64,000 bases of DNA, taken from positions 62,001 to 126,000 of the forward strand of contig JAJDAL010000049.1 in NCBI GenBank assembly GCA_029261875.1, given 5' to 3'. The notes under the pieces were generated by a model. The model was not told where the DNA came from and did not search any database. It was given only the letters and a program-made list of their open reading frames with translations. The translations under genes were made by a program, and so were the position numbers. Shown here piece by piece: positions 1-8,272 of this stretch. How positions within the stretch are numbered: position 1 is the stretch's first letter; every line of letters begins with the position of its first letter. Source of the DNA: Deltaproteobacteria bacterium. GTDB taxonomy: Bacteria; Myxococcota_A; UBA9160; JAJDAL01.

Positions 1-84
1 ACCCAAAAGAATTCCGACCCCGAGGATCAGGGTGGCGATGACTGCGATTCGCGCAAACGCGACCGGTCCCCGTTTCTGACTCAC
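1..84 (-). CDS. N-terminus of a membrane-anchored or secreted protein (cut by window edge)
   Basis: A GTG start at 84-82 on the minus strand opens a frame that stays open for all 28 codons to the window edge. A purine-rich stretch (AAGGGGGGAG) lies just upstream and would serve as ribosome binding site. The product begins with a short basic segment (MSQKRGPVAFAR) followed by a hydrophobic run from about residue 13 to 28, which looks like a signal peptide or signal anchor. Nothing downstream is visible, so no function can be given. The start is supported by the good ribosome site and the typical n-region/h-region order. Confidence 0.5.
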   Translation of the reverse strand, partial: MSQKRGPVAFARIAVIATLILGVGILLG

Positions 85-190
85 GATTCGCTCCCCCCTT
101 GAGATTCGAGCACGTTGCGAAATGCGGGCCGCACCCGCTATCGGCACGGCGCCCGCGGCGCGCACAGAGTAGCGAGATCGGGGAGGAGGG

Positions 191-922
191 CTATCCGGCT
201 TTTTGGGTCAGCCAATAGCGTTCGAGGCTCTTGACCAGTTCCTGCAGGGCTTCGGAGGGTTCCAAGCGACCTCCCCGCATGGCACCGGGAAATTGGATCC
301 CCACCTGGAGGTCGTCGCGGCGTCGGACCGCGCCCGCCAGGGTGATTTCCGAGTCCCCGAAGGCCAGTTCGACTTCGAGTTCCATGTGGGTTCGCAGGGT
401 ATCCGGGACCCCGTCGTCGAAGCGCAGCAGCATTCCGCTCAAACTGACGTTGACCGCATGACCCTGGAAGACGTGGCCGCCCTGGGCGCGGGCTCGCACT
501 TGGAGGCCACTGCCGCGTAAGACCGGTACGCGGAAGGCGGAGCGCACGTCTTCGGCGATCATCTGCGTCGGAAGGCCAAGCACCAGGCGCCCCCCTTCGT
601 CGCCATCGCAGTCGGAATGGCGTACCGGGGACAGAAAGACGATGGCTTGGCGACCCTGGTTGAAGGAGACGCACAGGAGCGACAGCGTGTGGATCGGGGG
701 CGCGGCTTGTGCCGCATCCAAACGCAACGTCACGAAGTGATCGGTGACGGATTCGAAATGGGCGTGCAGCAGTTGTCCGGACTCGCGCAACAAGAGCGTG
801 GCGGGAACGCGCTGGCTGCACGATTCCCGCAAGACCCGCTCGATCTCGTCGCCCGGGGCCAGGGGGGGGACGGGTTTCGGCGCGCTTTTGCGCTTGGGTT
901 CGCTTTTGTTCCAAAACGCCAT
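191..922 (-). CDS. PilZ-domain protein, probable c-di-GMP receptor
   Basis: The 243-residue product ends in a PilZ domain. The C-terminal half has the arginine motif (RSAFR, about residue 127) and the NxSxxG motif (NVSLSG, about 160) that together bind cyclic di-GMP in this family. The first 110 residues have the flavour of the YcgR N-terminal beta domain (segments on catching a ligand or partner), so the protein is probably a two-domain YcgR-like effector that changes motility or surface traits when c-di-GMP is high. The ATG at 922 is chosen because the frame upstream of it is shadow sequence without codon bias; no strong ribosome site is visible. It is monocistronic and divergent from the DegT operon. 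Target pathway is unknown. Confidence 0.75.
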   Translation of the reverse strand: MAFWNKSEPKRKSAPKPVPPLAPGDEIERVLRESCSQRVPATLLLRESGQLLHAHFESVTDHFVTLRLDAAQAAPPIHTLSLLCVSFNQGRQAIVFLSPVRHSDCDGDEGGRLVLGLPTQMIAEDVRSAFRVPVLRGSGLQVRARAQGGHVFQGHAVNVSLSGMLLRFDDGVPDTLRTHMELEVELAFGDSEITLAGAVRRRDDLQVGIQFPGAMRGGRLEPSEALQELVKSLERYWLTQKAG

Positions 923-1084
923 GGCGAAGAAATCGGATTGGCACGCGGTCGGCTTGATTCCGCGACGGATCGAGGGGTTTTCAACTCGCGCAATCGCCCG
1001 GTGGCGACCCGTGGGATTTGGCTTTCGTCGCGACGGGGCAGAGAAGGGTAGATCCGGAGCCCGGATCGACCGATCGAGATCAAC

Positions 1085-2335
1085 TTGACGCAAACGCTCG
1101 CAATTCTTGGCGGTGCGCGGGTTCGCAGCGCAGCCTGGCCGGCTTGGCCCCAGCACGGGGAGCCCGAACGCGCGGCCCTGGCGCGTGTGTTGGAATCGGG
1201 CAACTGGGGAGGCTTTCCTTCCCCCAACACCGAAGCGCGTCGCTTCGCAGCGTCCTTCGCGCAATTCTGCGGCACTCCGTTTGCGGTTCCCTGTGCGAAC
1301 GGGACCGTGTCCTTGACCCTCGCCCTGCAGGCCGCGGGTGTGCCGGCCGGTTCCGAAGTGGTCACGACACCCTACACGTTCGTCGGAACCGCATCCGCGA
1401 TCGTGGCCGCCGGTTGTGTTCCGGTTTTCGCGGACATCTCCCTGCGCGACTATTGCCTCGACCCGGACGCGGTGGAGTCCGCGATCAACGCGCGAACCTC
1501 CGCGGTCATTCCCGTCCACCTGGGGTGCTCCCTGGCGGACCTCGAACGTTTTCGATCGCTCTGCGATCGACGCGGATTGATTCTGGTCGAAGATTGTGCC
1601 CACGCGCACGGGGCGCGCTTCGGCGACCGCGCGGCGGGGAGCATCGGCGATTTCGGTTCCTTCTCGCTGCAATCGACGAAACTGCTCACGGCCGGCGAAG
1701 GCGGCGTCGTCGTGACCTCCGACCCGCTTTGGGAACAACGCCTGCAATCCCTGGTGAATTGCGGACGCAAAGAGATCGGGTACGCGGAATTCCCCGGGCA
1801 GGTGTTGGGCCACAACGCGCGCATGACCGAGTGGCAGGCGGCGATCGGTTCCGCGCAGCTGCAGCGTTTCCCCGCGCAACAGGAACGACGCCGCGAGAAT
1901 GTGGCGTACTTCGAGGCGTCCCTGGAGGGCTTCGCGGGCCTGGGGTTCTTGCCCGTGGACCCGCGCGTTTCCGCGCGGCCGTTGTATCAGATCATTCTCC
2001 GCTACGACGCGGACGCCTTTGCGGGGGCAGCGCGGGACGCGGTGATCGCGGCCCTGAACGCCGAAGGGATTCCCTGCTGCGGCGATTTCTACGAACCCCT
2101 GGTGCCGCGCTCGCTGTTTGCGCTCGATCCCAACACCAATGCCGCCGCACGCACCGGGGTCGACTACGCGTCCCAGCGATTTCCCAACGCCGAGCGAGCG
2201 GCCTTTCAGGAGGCGGTTTGGTTCCCCCACCCGGTCTTCTTGGGCGATCGATCGGACATCGACGATGTCCTGAAGGCGCTGCGCAAAGTCCGAGATCAAG
2301 CGAGCCGACTCCTCGATTGGGAACGGTCCGCATGA
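1085..2335 (+). CDS. DegT/DnrJ/EryC1 PLP-dependent sugar or aminocyclitol aminotransferase
   Basis: A 416-residue fold-type I PLP enzyme of the DegT/DnrJ/EryC1 family. The PLP-binding lysine is K199 in the motif SLQSTKLLTAGEGG, and the upstream VEDCAHAHGA carries the cofactor-contacting Asp. The TTG start is chosen because the resulting N-terminus (LAILGGARVRSAAWPAWP) matches the opening of AHBA-synthase and related family members. These enzymes transaminate keto-sugars or keto-cyclitols, often with glutamate as donor. It shares ATGA with the next gene, a Gfo/Idh/MocA dehydrogenase, the usual partner that makes the keto substrate. The exact substrate cannot be read from sequence; a natural product or surface sugar is likely. 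Confidence 0.85.
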   Translation: MTQTLAILGGARVRSAAWPAWPQHGEPERAALARVLESGNWGGFPSPNTEARRFAASFAQFCGTPFAVPCANGTVSLTLALQAAGVPAGSEVVTTPYTFVGTASAIVAAGCVPVFADISLRDYCLDPDAVESAINARTSAVIPVHLGCSLADLERFRSLCDRRGLILVEDCAHAHGARFGDRAAGSIGDFGSFSLQSTKLLTAGEGGVVVTSDPLWEQRLQSLVNCGRKEIGYAEFPGQVLGHNARMTEWQAAIGSAQLQRFPAQQERRRENVAYFEASLEGFAGLGFLPVDPRVSARPLYQIILRYDADAFAGAARDAVIAALNAEGIPCCGDFYEPLVPRSLFALDPNTNAAARTGVDYASQRFPNAERAAFQEAVWFPHPVFLGDRSDIDDVLKALRKVRDQASRLLDWERSA

Positions 2336-3375
2336 AGCGTTTGCGGGTCGGGGTCGTGGGGGCGGGTTTCATTTCGAGCGTCTACGCCAAAACCTTCGCC
2401 GCGGTACCCGAAGGCGAACTCGTCGGCGTGTGCTCCAGGACCCAGACTTCCGCCCAGCGCTTCGCGGATCGCTTCGGGCTCCCCCATGCGACCGACAGTC
2501 TGGATGCGCTGTTGCCCCAGGTGGATGTCGTGTGCGTGAACTCCCCCAATGCGTTGCACGATGAGCACGCGATCGCGGCCGCGAGGGCCGGAAAACACGT
2601 GATCGTGGAGAAACCGCTGGCGGTATCCCTCGAAGCCGGCGAGGCCATCGTGCACGCGTGCGAAGCGGCTGGGGTTGGGCTCGCCTACGCGGAAGAGCTG
2701 CCGTTCGTGCCGTTGTTCGCCCGTGCCCGGGCGCGCATCGCCCGGGGCGAGATTGGGGAGCCGACCTTGGTACGGGTGCGCTACGCCCATGCGGGGCCCC
2801 ATTCGCCCTGGTTCTTCTCGCGCGACATGGCCGGGGGCGGGGTGGGGATGGACATGGCGTGTCACGCCCTCGAGTGCGCGCGTTGGTTACTGGGAAAGCC
2901 GTCTTGCGCGCAGGTGTCGGCGCGTCTCTCCACCCTCGCGCACGGCGATCGAACCCAGCTCGAAGATCACGCGGAAATCCAGCTTCACTTCGATGGTGGC
3001 GTTCGCGCCACCTGCGAAGCATCCTGGGCCTTGTCGGGTGGCATGCAGGCTTGGCTCGAAGTCTGGGGACGCGACGGTCGCTTGGTCGCCGACTTGTTGG
3101 GCGAACGTGGCTTGCGCGTGCATCGGGCCGGCGAGGGGTGGACCACGGAGGTGCAACACGGACCAGTGGCGTACGGCTATGGCGAGCAACTGCGGTCCTT
3201 CTTGAATTCGTTTCGCGAAGGCACGGAACCGCTCGAGTCCGGAAGGGACGGCCTCGCGGTGCTCGAAATGCTCTACGCCGCCTATGCGTCCGCGCGCGAG
3301 GAGAAGCCGGTCGCGTTGCCGTTTCGTGTGCGCGGAGTCGAACGCGCTGTGGATCTGTGGCGGCCCAGGTCGTGA
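2332..3375 (+). CDS. Gfo/Idh/MocA-family NAD(P)-dependent dehydrogenase
   Basis: A 347-residue oxidoreductase. The N-terminal Rossmann fold has the GAGFIS glycine motif (about residues 10-15), and the family catalytic motif EKPLAV follows at about 94 (Lys in EKP is the catalytic residue). The C-terminal half is the GFO/IDH/MocA beta-sheet domain, including a conserved-looking MDMACHALE segment that supplies the His used in catalysis. The start ATG overlaps the stop of the aminotransferase by four bases, and its own stop overlaps the GTG of the next gene, so the three genes are translationally coupled. It probably oxidises a sugar or cyclitol hydroxyl to the ketone that the aminotransferase uses. 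Substrate is unknown. Confidence 0.85.
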   Translation: MKRLRVGVVGAGFISSVYAKTFAAVPEGELVGVCSRTQTSAQRFADRFGLPHATDSLDALLPQVDVVCVNSPNALHDEHAIAAARAGKHVIVEKPLAVSLEAGEAIVHACEAAGVGLAYAEELPFVPLFARARARIARGEIGEPTLVRVRYAHAGPHSPWFFSRDMAGGGVGMDMACHALECARWLLGKPSCAQVSARLSTLAHGDRTQLEDHAEIQLHFDGGVRATCEASWALSGGMQAWLEVWGRDGRLVADLLGERGLRVHRAGEGWTTEVQHGPVAYGYGEQLRSFLNSFREGTEPLESGRDGLAVLEMLYAAYASAREEKPVALPFRVRGVERAVDLWRPRS

Positions 3376-4757
3376 GCGAACTCCGGGCCGGCGCCAGCTT
3401 CGTCGAATTCGACCTCGAGCCCGGCATCCCCATGATGGGATACGCGAATCGCAAGGAAGCGGCCACGGGGCAGCATCGTGTCCTGGGTGTGCGGGCCCTC
3501 TATCTCGGGGGCGCGGTGGATGTGTTGTGGGTCCACTGCGAGGTTTGCCTGATGTCCGTCGCGCGCGCGACCGCGCTGCGCGAACGAATCGCCGTTGCCA
3601 CCGGCGTGCCGTCGTCGCGCATTTGTCTCGCCTGTACCCACACGCATTCGGGGCCGGACACGGGATTGGCGGATGAACTCGCCCTGCGCGATGTACCCGA
3701 ATTCGTCGATCGTCATCTCGGCGTTGCGGTAGAGGCGGCGGCGCGCGCGGTGCGGTCCGCCGTCCCGGCGCGGCTGGGAAGCGGGGTCGCGGAAGCAAAG
3801 ATCGGGCGCAACCGGTGTCGCGCCGACGGGGCGATCGACGAAGAGGTGCTGGTTCTGCGCGTCGATCGCTGCGATGGAACGCCACTGGCGGTTTGGTTCG
3901 CCCACGGTTGCCACCCGACGGCGTTGGGCCACGACAACACCGCGTACTCGCCCGACTGGCCGGGTGCCGCCATCGAGGAAGTCGAACGCGCGCTTCCGGG
4001 CGCCGTCGCCATCTTCGCATTGGGGGCCCACGCGGACGTCGATCCGCGAACGCGCGATCTCCAGGACATTGCGATTTCCGATCAAAGCTCCGGCGTGACG
4101 TTCGACGAGACCGATGCGCTGGGTCGCGAGGTGGGGCGTGACGTGGCGCGCGTGGCGAGTGGAATCGAGACCGTTGCGGACGTGAAGGTCGCGGCGGCGC
4201 GCACCTTCGTGCCGCTCGCGGTGCACCCGGGTGGCGAAGACGCTGCCGCGCGCGAAGGGCAGCTCGAAGCCAGTCGCTTGCGTGCGTGGCGCGCTCTCGA
4301 ACTCGCGCCCGAGACCCGGTTGCGGATTCCCGAGTTGTTTCAGCATTTGAACGAGCAAATGGCGGATCTGCCGCGCGACCTTGCCCGGGAACGAATCGCG
4401 GCAGTGCGGGGCTACGTGCGCGATCGGACCGCGAGCCAGATTGCGGGAGGCGCGCAGGTGGACGTCGAAGTGCAACGCTTCCAGATCGGCGACGCGGACC
4501 TCTTGGCGCTACCGCTCGAGTCGACCGTCGACGTGGGGCTCGATTGGAAGCGTCGTCTGCCGGGACGACGGGCGGTGGTGCTCAGCATTGCGAACGGTTG
4601 GCTGCGATACTTGCCCCATACGGATCACTTCGAAGCGCCGGATGCCCACACGCGCTATGAGATCCTGACCTCCACCCTGGTGGCCGATGCCGCGACGCGT
4701 CTGCTCGACGCGGCGCAGGAAATCGTTTTCGACGTTCAGGGCCGCAGCAGCAAGTAG
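3372..4757 (+). CDS. Neutral/alkaline ceramidase-like hydrolase (short, cytoplasmic)
   Basis: A 461-residue protein resembling the N-terminal catalytic domain of neutral ceramidases. It carries the family motif THTHSGPD (His90 and His92 are likely zinc ligands), a second zinc region FAHGCHPTALG near 178, and the ALGAHADVDPR segment. Known neutral ceramidases are 650-700 residues with a signal peptide; this one is shorter and has no export signal, so it may act on a small cytoplasmic amide instead of a membrane sphingolipid. The GTG start sits in a GTGA overlap with the dehydrogenase stop. The last 22 bases overlap the convergent methyltransferase gene. Its pairing with an aminotransferase and dehydrogenase suggests a dedicated amino-sugar or N-acyl compound pathway (inference). 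Confidence 0.7.
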   Translation: MSELRAGASFVEFDLEPGIPMMGYANRKEAATGQHRVLGVRALYLGGAVDVLWVHCEVCLMSVARATALRERIAVATGVPSSRICLACTHTHSGPDTGLADELALRDVPEFVDRHLGVAVEAAARAVRSAVPARLGSGVAEAKIGRNRCRADGAIDEEVLVLRVDRCDGTPLAVWFAHGCHPTALGHDNTAYSPDWPGAAIEEVERALPGAVAIFALGAHADVDPRTRDLQDIAISDQSSGVTFDETDALGREVGRDVARVASGIETVADVKVAAARTFVPLAVHPGGEDAAAREGQLEASRLRAWRALELAPETRLRIPELFQHLNEQMADLPRDLARERIAAVRGYVRDRTASQIAGGAQVDVEVQRFQIGDADLLALPLESTVDVGLDWKRRLPGRRAVVLSIANGWLRYLPHTDHFEAPDAHTRYEILTSTLVADAATRLLDAAQEIVFDVQGRSSK

Positions 4758-5500
4758 CGATTGAGGTCGCCGGACTTTCCGTCGGCGCGAAACGTCCGGA
4801 CGAGTCGAAGCGGAAGGCGTGCCAAGATCTGTGCGATCTCGCCTTCGTCGAGAAAATGGCAATAGCGAACGGCGGGGCTGTCGGCGAAGGGCAAGAGAAA
4901 GTCGTTCGCTTCGACCTGGTCGGGGTCGACGGGGACGTCGGCGGTCCGATTGAAGGTTTCCCACGAGATGGCTTTGGCGGCGAAACGTTCGCGCCCCCCA
5001 AACTCCCACAAGGTGACGGCCAGCAGGCCGTTGGGCGCGAGTCGGGTTGCGGCGGATTCGAGCAGCGCGGCGCGCGCCTCGCGTCCGGGAACGTGGTGCA
5101 CGACTCCGAAGAGCGCGACGACGTCGTATTCGTCGGATGCCAGCCGGTCCGTGAAGTTGTCTTCGAGCAGGTCGGCATTCAGGTAATGGGTGTTGGCGAG
5201 GGAGCGCTCCCGGGCAAACGCCAGCAGGGTTTCGTCGCCGTCGACCCCCGTGTATTCGAAGTCGATCCCCAAGCTCGCAACGAAGGCGCCGAAACGACCG
5301 TTCCCGCATCCCAGGTCCAAGATGCGAGGACGGGGCGATCGGCTCGCGAGGGCTTGGAGATGGGGTGCGATTTCGCTCCAGCCCGGCCACGGCTCGCTGC
5401 GGGTCCGGTGGAAGGTGTCCGCTACCTTGGCGTAGAAGGTGCGATTGAGATCCGCGAGCGTCTTGGCCGTGTGCCGATCCACCAGGAGACACTCCGTCAT
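4736..5500 (-). CDS. Trm9/ALKBH8-like tRNA wobble-uridine carboxyl methyltransferase (candidate)
   Basis: A 254-residue class I SAM methyltransferase. Motif I is LDLGCGNGRF (61-70). Three features go beyond a generic methyltransferase and recall eukaryotic Trm9/ALKBH8: the N-terminal segment FYAKVADTFHRTRSEPWP (22-39), resembling the Trm9 Y..IA.HF..TR..PWP block; VVHHV near 133-137; and RYCHFLDEGEI (212-222), resembling the RYYHLYREGEL block of yeast Trm9. Trm9 methylates cm5U34 to mcm5U34, and the neighbour is Elp3, which makes cm5U34. The two start codons overlap head to head in CATG, so promoters must lie inside the partner gene. The given ATG lacks a clear ribosome site; the GTG seven codons in is an alternative. 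Confidence is high for methyltransferase, moderate for Trm9 function. Confidence 0.7.
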   Translation of the reverse strand: MTECLLVDRHTAKTLADLNRTFYAKVADTFHRTRSEPWPGWSEIAPHLQALASRSPRPRILDLGCGNGRFGAFVASLGIDFEYTGVDGDETLLAFARERSLANTHYLNADLLEDNFTDRLASDEYDVVALFGVVHHVPGREARAALLESAATRLAPNGLLAVTLWEFGGRERFAAKAISWETFNRTADVPVDPDQVEANDFLLPFADSPAVRYCHFLDEGEIAQILARLPLRLVRTFRADGKSGDLNRYLLLRP

Positions 5501-7277
5501 GTCTGGCGACTTCGATTTCGAGCCCGAGCGCTACGAGCGCGAACTCCTGGGGATCATCCGGGCCATCCGCGAACTCGAGCAGGCGGACACCGCGTCCCTC
5601 GAGCGGATCCTGCGCGACTATCCCAAGGACGGCAAGGGCTTCTTCTCCAAGAGCGAGATCATTTCCGGTTTCCGGCATTTCGCCCATCCCGAAGGCTGGA
5701 CCGACGAAACCGAATTTCTGAATCGCGTTCGGATGCGGCCCATTCGCACCTTGTCCGGCGTTACGCCGGTCACGGTTCTCACCAAGCCGTTTCCGTGTCC
5801 CGGGCGCTGCGTGTTCTGTCCCAACGACACCACCATGCCCAAGAGCTATCTCGCCGACGAACCCGGCGCCCAACGCGCGGCCAATTGCACGTTCGATCCC
5901 TACATCCAGGCCTTCAGCCGGCTCGAGGTGTACCACCAGATCGGTCACGGCGTCGACAAGGTCGAGCTGATCGTGTTGGGGGGCACGTGGTCTCACTATC
6001 CCGAGGAATACCAGATCGGTTTCGTGACCCGCCTGTTCGAAGCGCTGAACGATTTCAGCGCGGGACGCGATCGCCGCAAAGAAATCGAACGGGCACCGCT
6101 CGACTACCGCGCCATTCCCCCGATCGATTCCCGACAGCCTGGCGCCTACAACCAGACCGTGCGCGCGGCATTGCGGAAGGGGCAGGGGGGCGAACTCATT
6201 CGCGACGACGAGTGCGCGGACTGGGGAACTCTCGAGCGCGTGCAGCGCGAAAACGAACACGCGGCCAGTCGTTGTGTCGGCCTCGTTCTGGAAACGCGTC
6301 CCGACAGCCTCGACGCGGCCGAAGTGACGCGCTTGCGACGGCTCGGCGCCACGAAGATTCAGATCGGATACCAGAGCCTGGCGGACGATGTCCTGCGCGC
6401 GAACCGACGCGGACACGATGTCGCCGCCTCGCGCGAGGCCACCCGGCTCCTGCGGTCGGCGGGCTTCAAGATTCACGCGCACTGGATGCCGAATTTATTG
6501 GGATCGGATCCCAAACGCGACATTGATGACTTCGCGGCGCTATTCCGTGACCCGGACTTCCGACCGGACGAACTCAAGGTGTACCCCTGCAGTCTGATCG
6601 CGGGCACGGAACTCGAAACCCACTATCACGCGGGGCGCTGGCAGCCCTATGCGTACGAGGAACTGCTCGAGGTGCTGAGTGCGTGCCTGGCGGAGACGCC
6701 GGAATATTGCCGCCTCACCCGCGTCATTCGCGATATCCCTTCGCCCGACATCCTCGTCGGAAACAAACTCACGAATTTTCGCGAGATCGCCGAGCGCTTC
6801 CTCGACGACGCCGCGATTCCGCGGCGCGACATTCGCAGCCGCGAGATCCGTTCCAACGCCGGCGGATTGACGCTCGAACTCGACGCCCAGTCCTACGAAA
6901 CTTCCGTGGGAACCGATTGGTTCTTGCAGTTCATCACCCCCGAGCGCCGAATCGCCGGCTTCGCACGCTTGACCCTTCCGGCGCAAGCTGGCTTCCTCGA
7001 TGAGTTGTGCGGAAAAGCGCTGCTTCGGGAGGTGCACGTGTACGGTCCCGCCGCGGACGTGGGAGAACGCGTCGGACACAAGGCGCAACACGCGGGGCTG
7101 GGGCGCGCATTGGTGGAGGCTGCGGCGACGCGCGCCGTGGAGGCGGGTTTCGAAAGCCTCTCGGTCATCTCGGCCGTTGGAACTCGCGCCTATTATCGGA
7201 AACTCGGATTCGAAGATGGAGTGCTGTATCAGCACCTGGGTCTGTCGGTCGCATCCGCTCAGGCGGCACAGACGTAG
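5499..7277 (+). CDS. elp3: Elp3-family radical SAM / GNAT tRNA U34 modification enzyme
   Basis: A 592-residue stand-alone Elp3. The radical-SAM cluster cysteines are C100, C104 and C107 (CPGRCVFC), the spacing of bacterial Elp3 rather than the longer spacing of the eukaryotic one. Downstream come the family blocks MPKSYLADEPGA, DKVELIVLGGTW, ETRPD, IQIGYQS, ANRRGHD and DELKVYPCSLI. The C-terminal GNAT domain (about 430-592) has LREVHVYG, QHAGLGRALVEAA and ISAVGTRAYYRKLGFE. Elp3 uses acetyl-CoA and SAM radical chemistry to put a carboxymethyl group on C5 of wobble uridine. ATG 5499 is preferred over the longer upstream frame because AGGAG lies ten bases before it. No other Elongator subunit is present. 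Its 3' end overlaps the glycosyltransferase gene by 19 bases. Confidence 0.92.
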   Translation: MSGDFDFEPERYERELLGIIRAIRELEQADTASLERILRDYPKDGKGFFSKSEIISGFRHFAHPEGWTDETEFLNRVRMRPIRTLSGVTPVTVLTKPFPCPGRCVFCPNDTTMPKSYLADEPGAQRAANCTFDPYIQAFSRLEVYHQIGHGVDKVELIVLGGTWSHYPEEYQIGFVTRLFEALNDFSAGRDRRKEIERAPLDYRAIPPIDSRQPGAYNQTVRAALRKGQGGELIRDDECADWGTLERVQRENEHAASRCVGLVLETRPDSLDAAEVTRLRRLGATKIQIGYQSLADDVLRANRRGHDVAASREATRLLRSAGFKIHAHWMPNLLGSDPKRDIDDFAALFRDPDFRPDELKVYPCSLIAGTELETHYHAGRWQPYAYEELLEVLSACLAETPEYCRLTRVIRDIPSPDILVGNKLTNFREIAERFLDDAAIPRRDIRSREIRSNAGGLTLELDAQSYETSVGTDWFLQFITPERRIAGFARLTLPAQAGFLDELCGKALLREVHVYGPAADVGERVGHKAQHAGLGRALVEAAATRAVEAGFESLSVISAVGTRAYYRKLGFEDGVLYQHLGLSVASAQAAQT

Positions 7278-8272
7278 TCTCGGCCTTCGCGGCGTCCGAG
7301 ACGGTCGAGGGTTTCGCGGATTTCCGTGCGGGCGGTCAATCCGGCGACCGACGCCACCACGGGAAGGGATGCGTGTTCCGCGAGGGCGCGTGGGGGAATC
7401 ACGCGCGCGCCCTGAATGGTTTGTCCCAGACGTCCGGGATGAAGCTCGACGATGTAGGCGGGCCGTTTGCCCAGGGCTGCGAGCGCGCGCTGCAGGTCGC
7501 GCCCGGTACTCCCGTAACCCCAGAGGATGTAGGTCTCGTGACGGTCTAGAAATCCCTGGGCGAGGTAGTGGGCCTTGCAAGCGACGAAGCGGTCGATCGC
7601 GTAGTGGGCGCCGTGTTGGGAAAGGCGTTCGCGGGTGTGGCGCCAGAGCAGAAGCCTGCGCGGCACGACACCGATGCGTTCGCGGGCGGCCAGGAGGCGA
7701 AGGACCAGGTCGTAGTCTTCGGGCCAGCCGCAATCGCGATAGCCGAACTTCTCCAACACGCGGCGGCGAATGGCCAGGCCCGGGTGGGCAACCGGGCATT
7801 CGACGAAGGCTTCGGTCTCGAGTTTCGCCTCGTCGTCGATCGCGTTGAGCCAGCCCTCGTACTCGCGGTAGCCGTCGCCGAGCGCGCTGCGGGGAAACAA
7901 CCGAACGTGACTGCCGACGGCGGCCAGCTGGGGGTGCGCGCCCAACATTTCGGTCTGGGCCGCAATGCGATGCCGGTGCATCAAGTCGTCGGCATCCATG
8001 CGCAGGATGACTTCTCCACGACAGCATTCGATGCCTTCCTGAAGGCTCGTGATCAACCCGCGGTGGGGTCGTGGGTAGAGGAGGAAACGCGAATCCGAAC
8101 GCGCGAAAGCGCGAACGATTTCGCGCGAGGCATCCTCGGATCCGTCGTCGACGATCACGCATTCGAAATCCCGCGCAGTCTGGCGCGCAATGCTGCGCAA
8201 GCAGGAGCCGAGGGTCGCGGCCGCGTTCCAGACCGGCAACAGGATCGAGACTTCGGGTTTTTCCGCGGTCAC
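7259..8272 (-). CDS. Family 2 glycosyltransferase with C-terminal Rossmann-like domain
   Basis: A 337-residue GT-A glycosyltransferase. The N-terminal domain has the family 2 opening (SILLPVWNAAATL), VDDGSED and the metal-binding RMDADD (D93, D95), and a catalytic-looking WPEDYDLVLRL. About 100 residues at the C-terminus (ILWGYGSTGRDLQRAL onward) look like a small nucleotide-binding Rossmann unit of the kind seen fused to some sugar transferases. No membrane segments, so it acts at the inner membrane face or in the cytoplasm. The GTG start overlaps the VanZ-like stop as GTGA, making it the last gene of a four-gene operon. It probably builds a surface polysaccharide or glycolipid; acceptor unknown. 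Confidence 0.85.
   Translation of the reverse strand: MTAEKPEVSILLPVWNAAATLGSCLRSIARQTARDFECVIVDDGSEDASREIVRAFARSDSRFLLYPRPHRGLITSLQEGIECCRGEVILRMDADDLMHRHRIAAQTEMLGAHPQLAAVGSHVRLFPRSALGDGYREYEGWLNAIDDEAKLETEAFVECPVAHPGLAIRRRVLEKFGYRDCGWPEDYDLVLRLLAARERIGVVPRRLLLWRHTRERLSQHGAHYAIDRFVACKAHYLAQGFLDRHETYILWGYGSTGRDLQRALAALGKRPAYIVELHPGRLGQTIQGARVIPPRALAEHASLPVVASVAGLTARTEIRETLDRLGRREGRDYVCAA

Noticed and set aside
191..2299. Long minus-strand frame of 702 codons through the DegT region
   Set aside because: Only the last 243 codons have coding character (PilZ protein). The rest is antisense shadow of the DegT gene.
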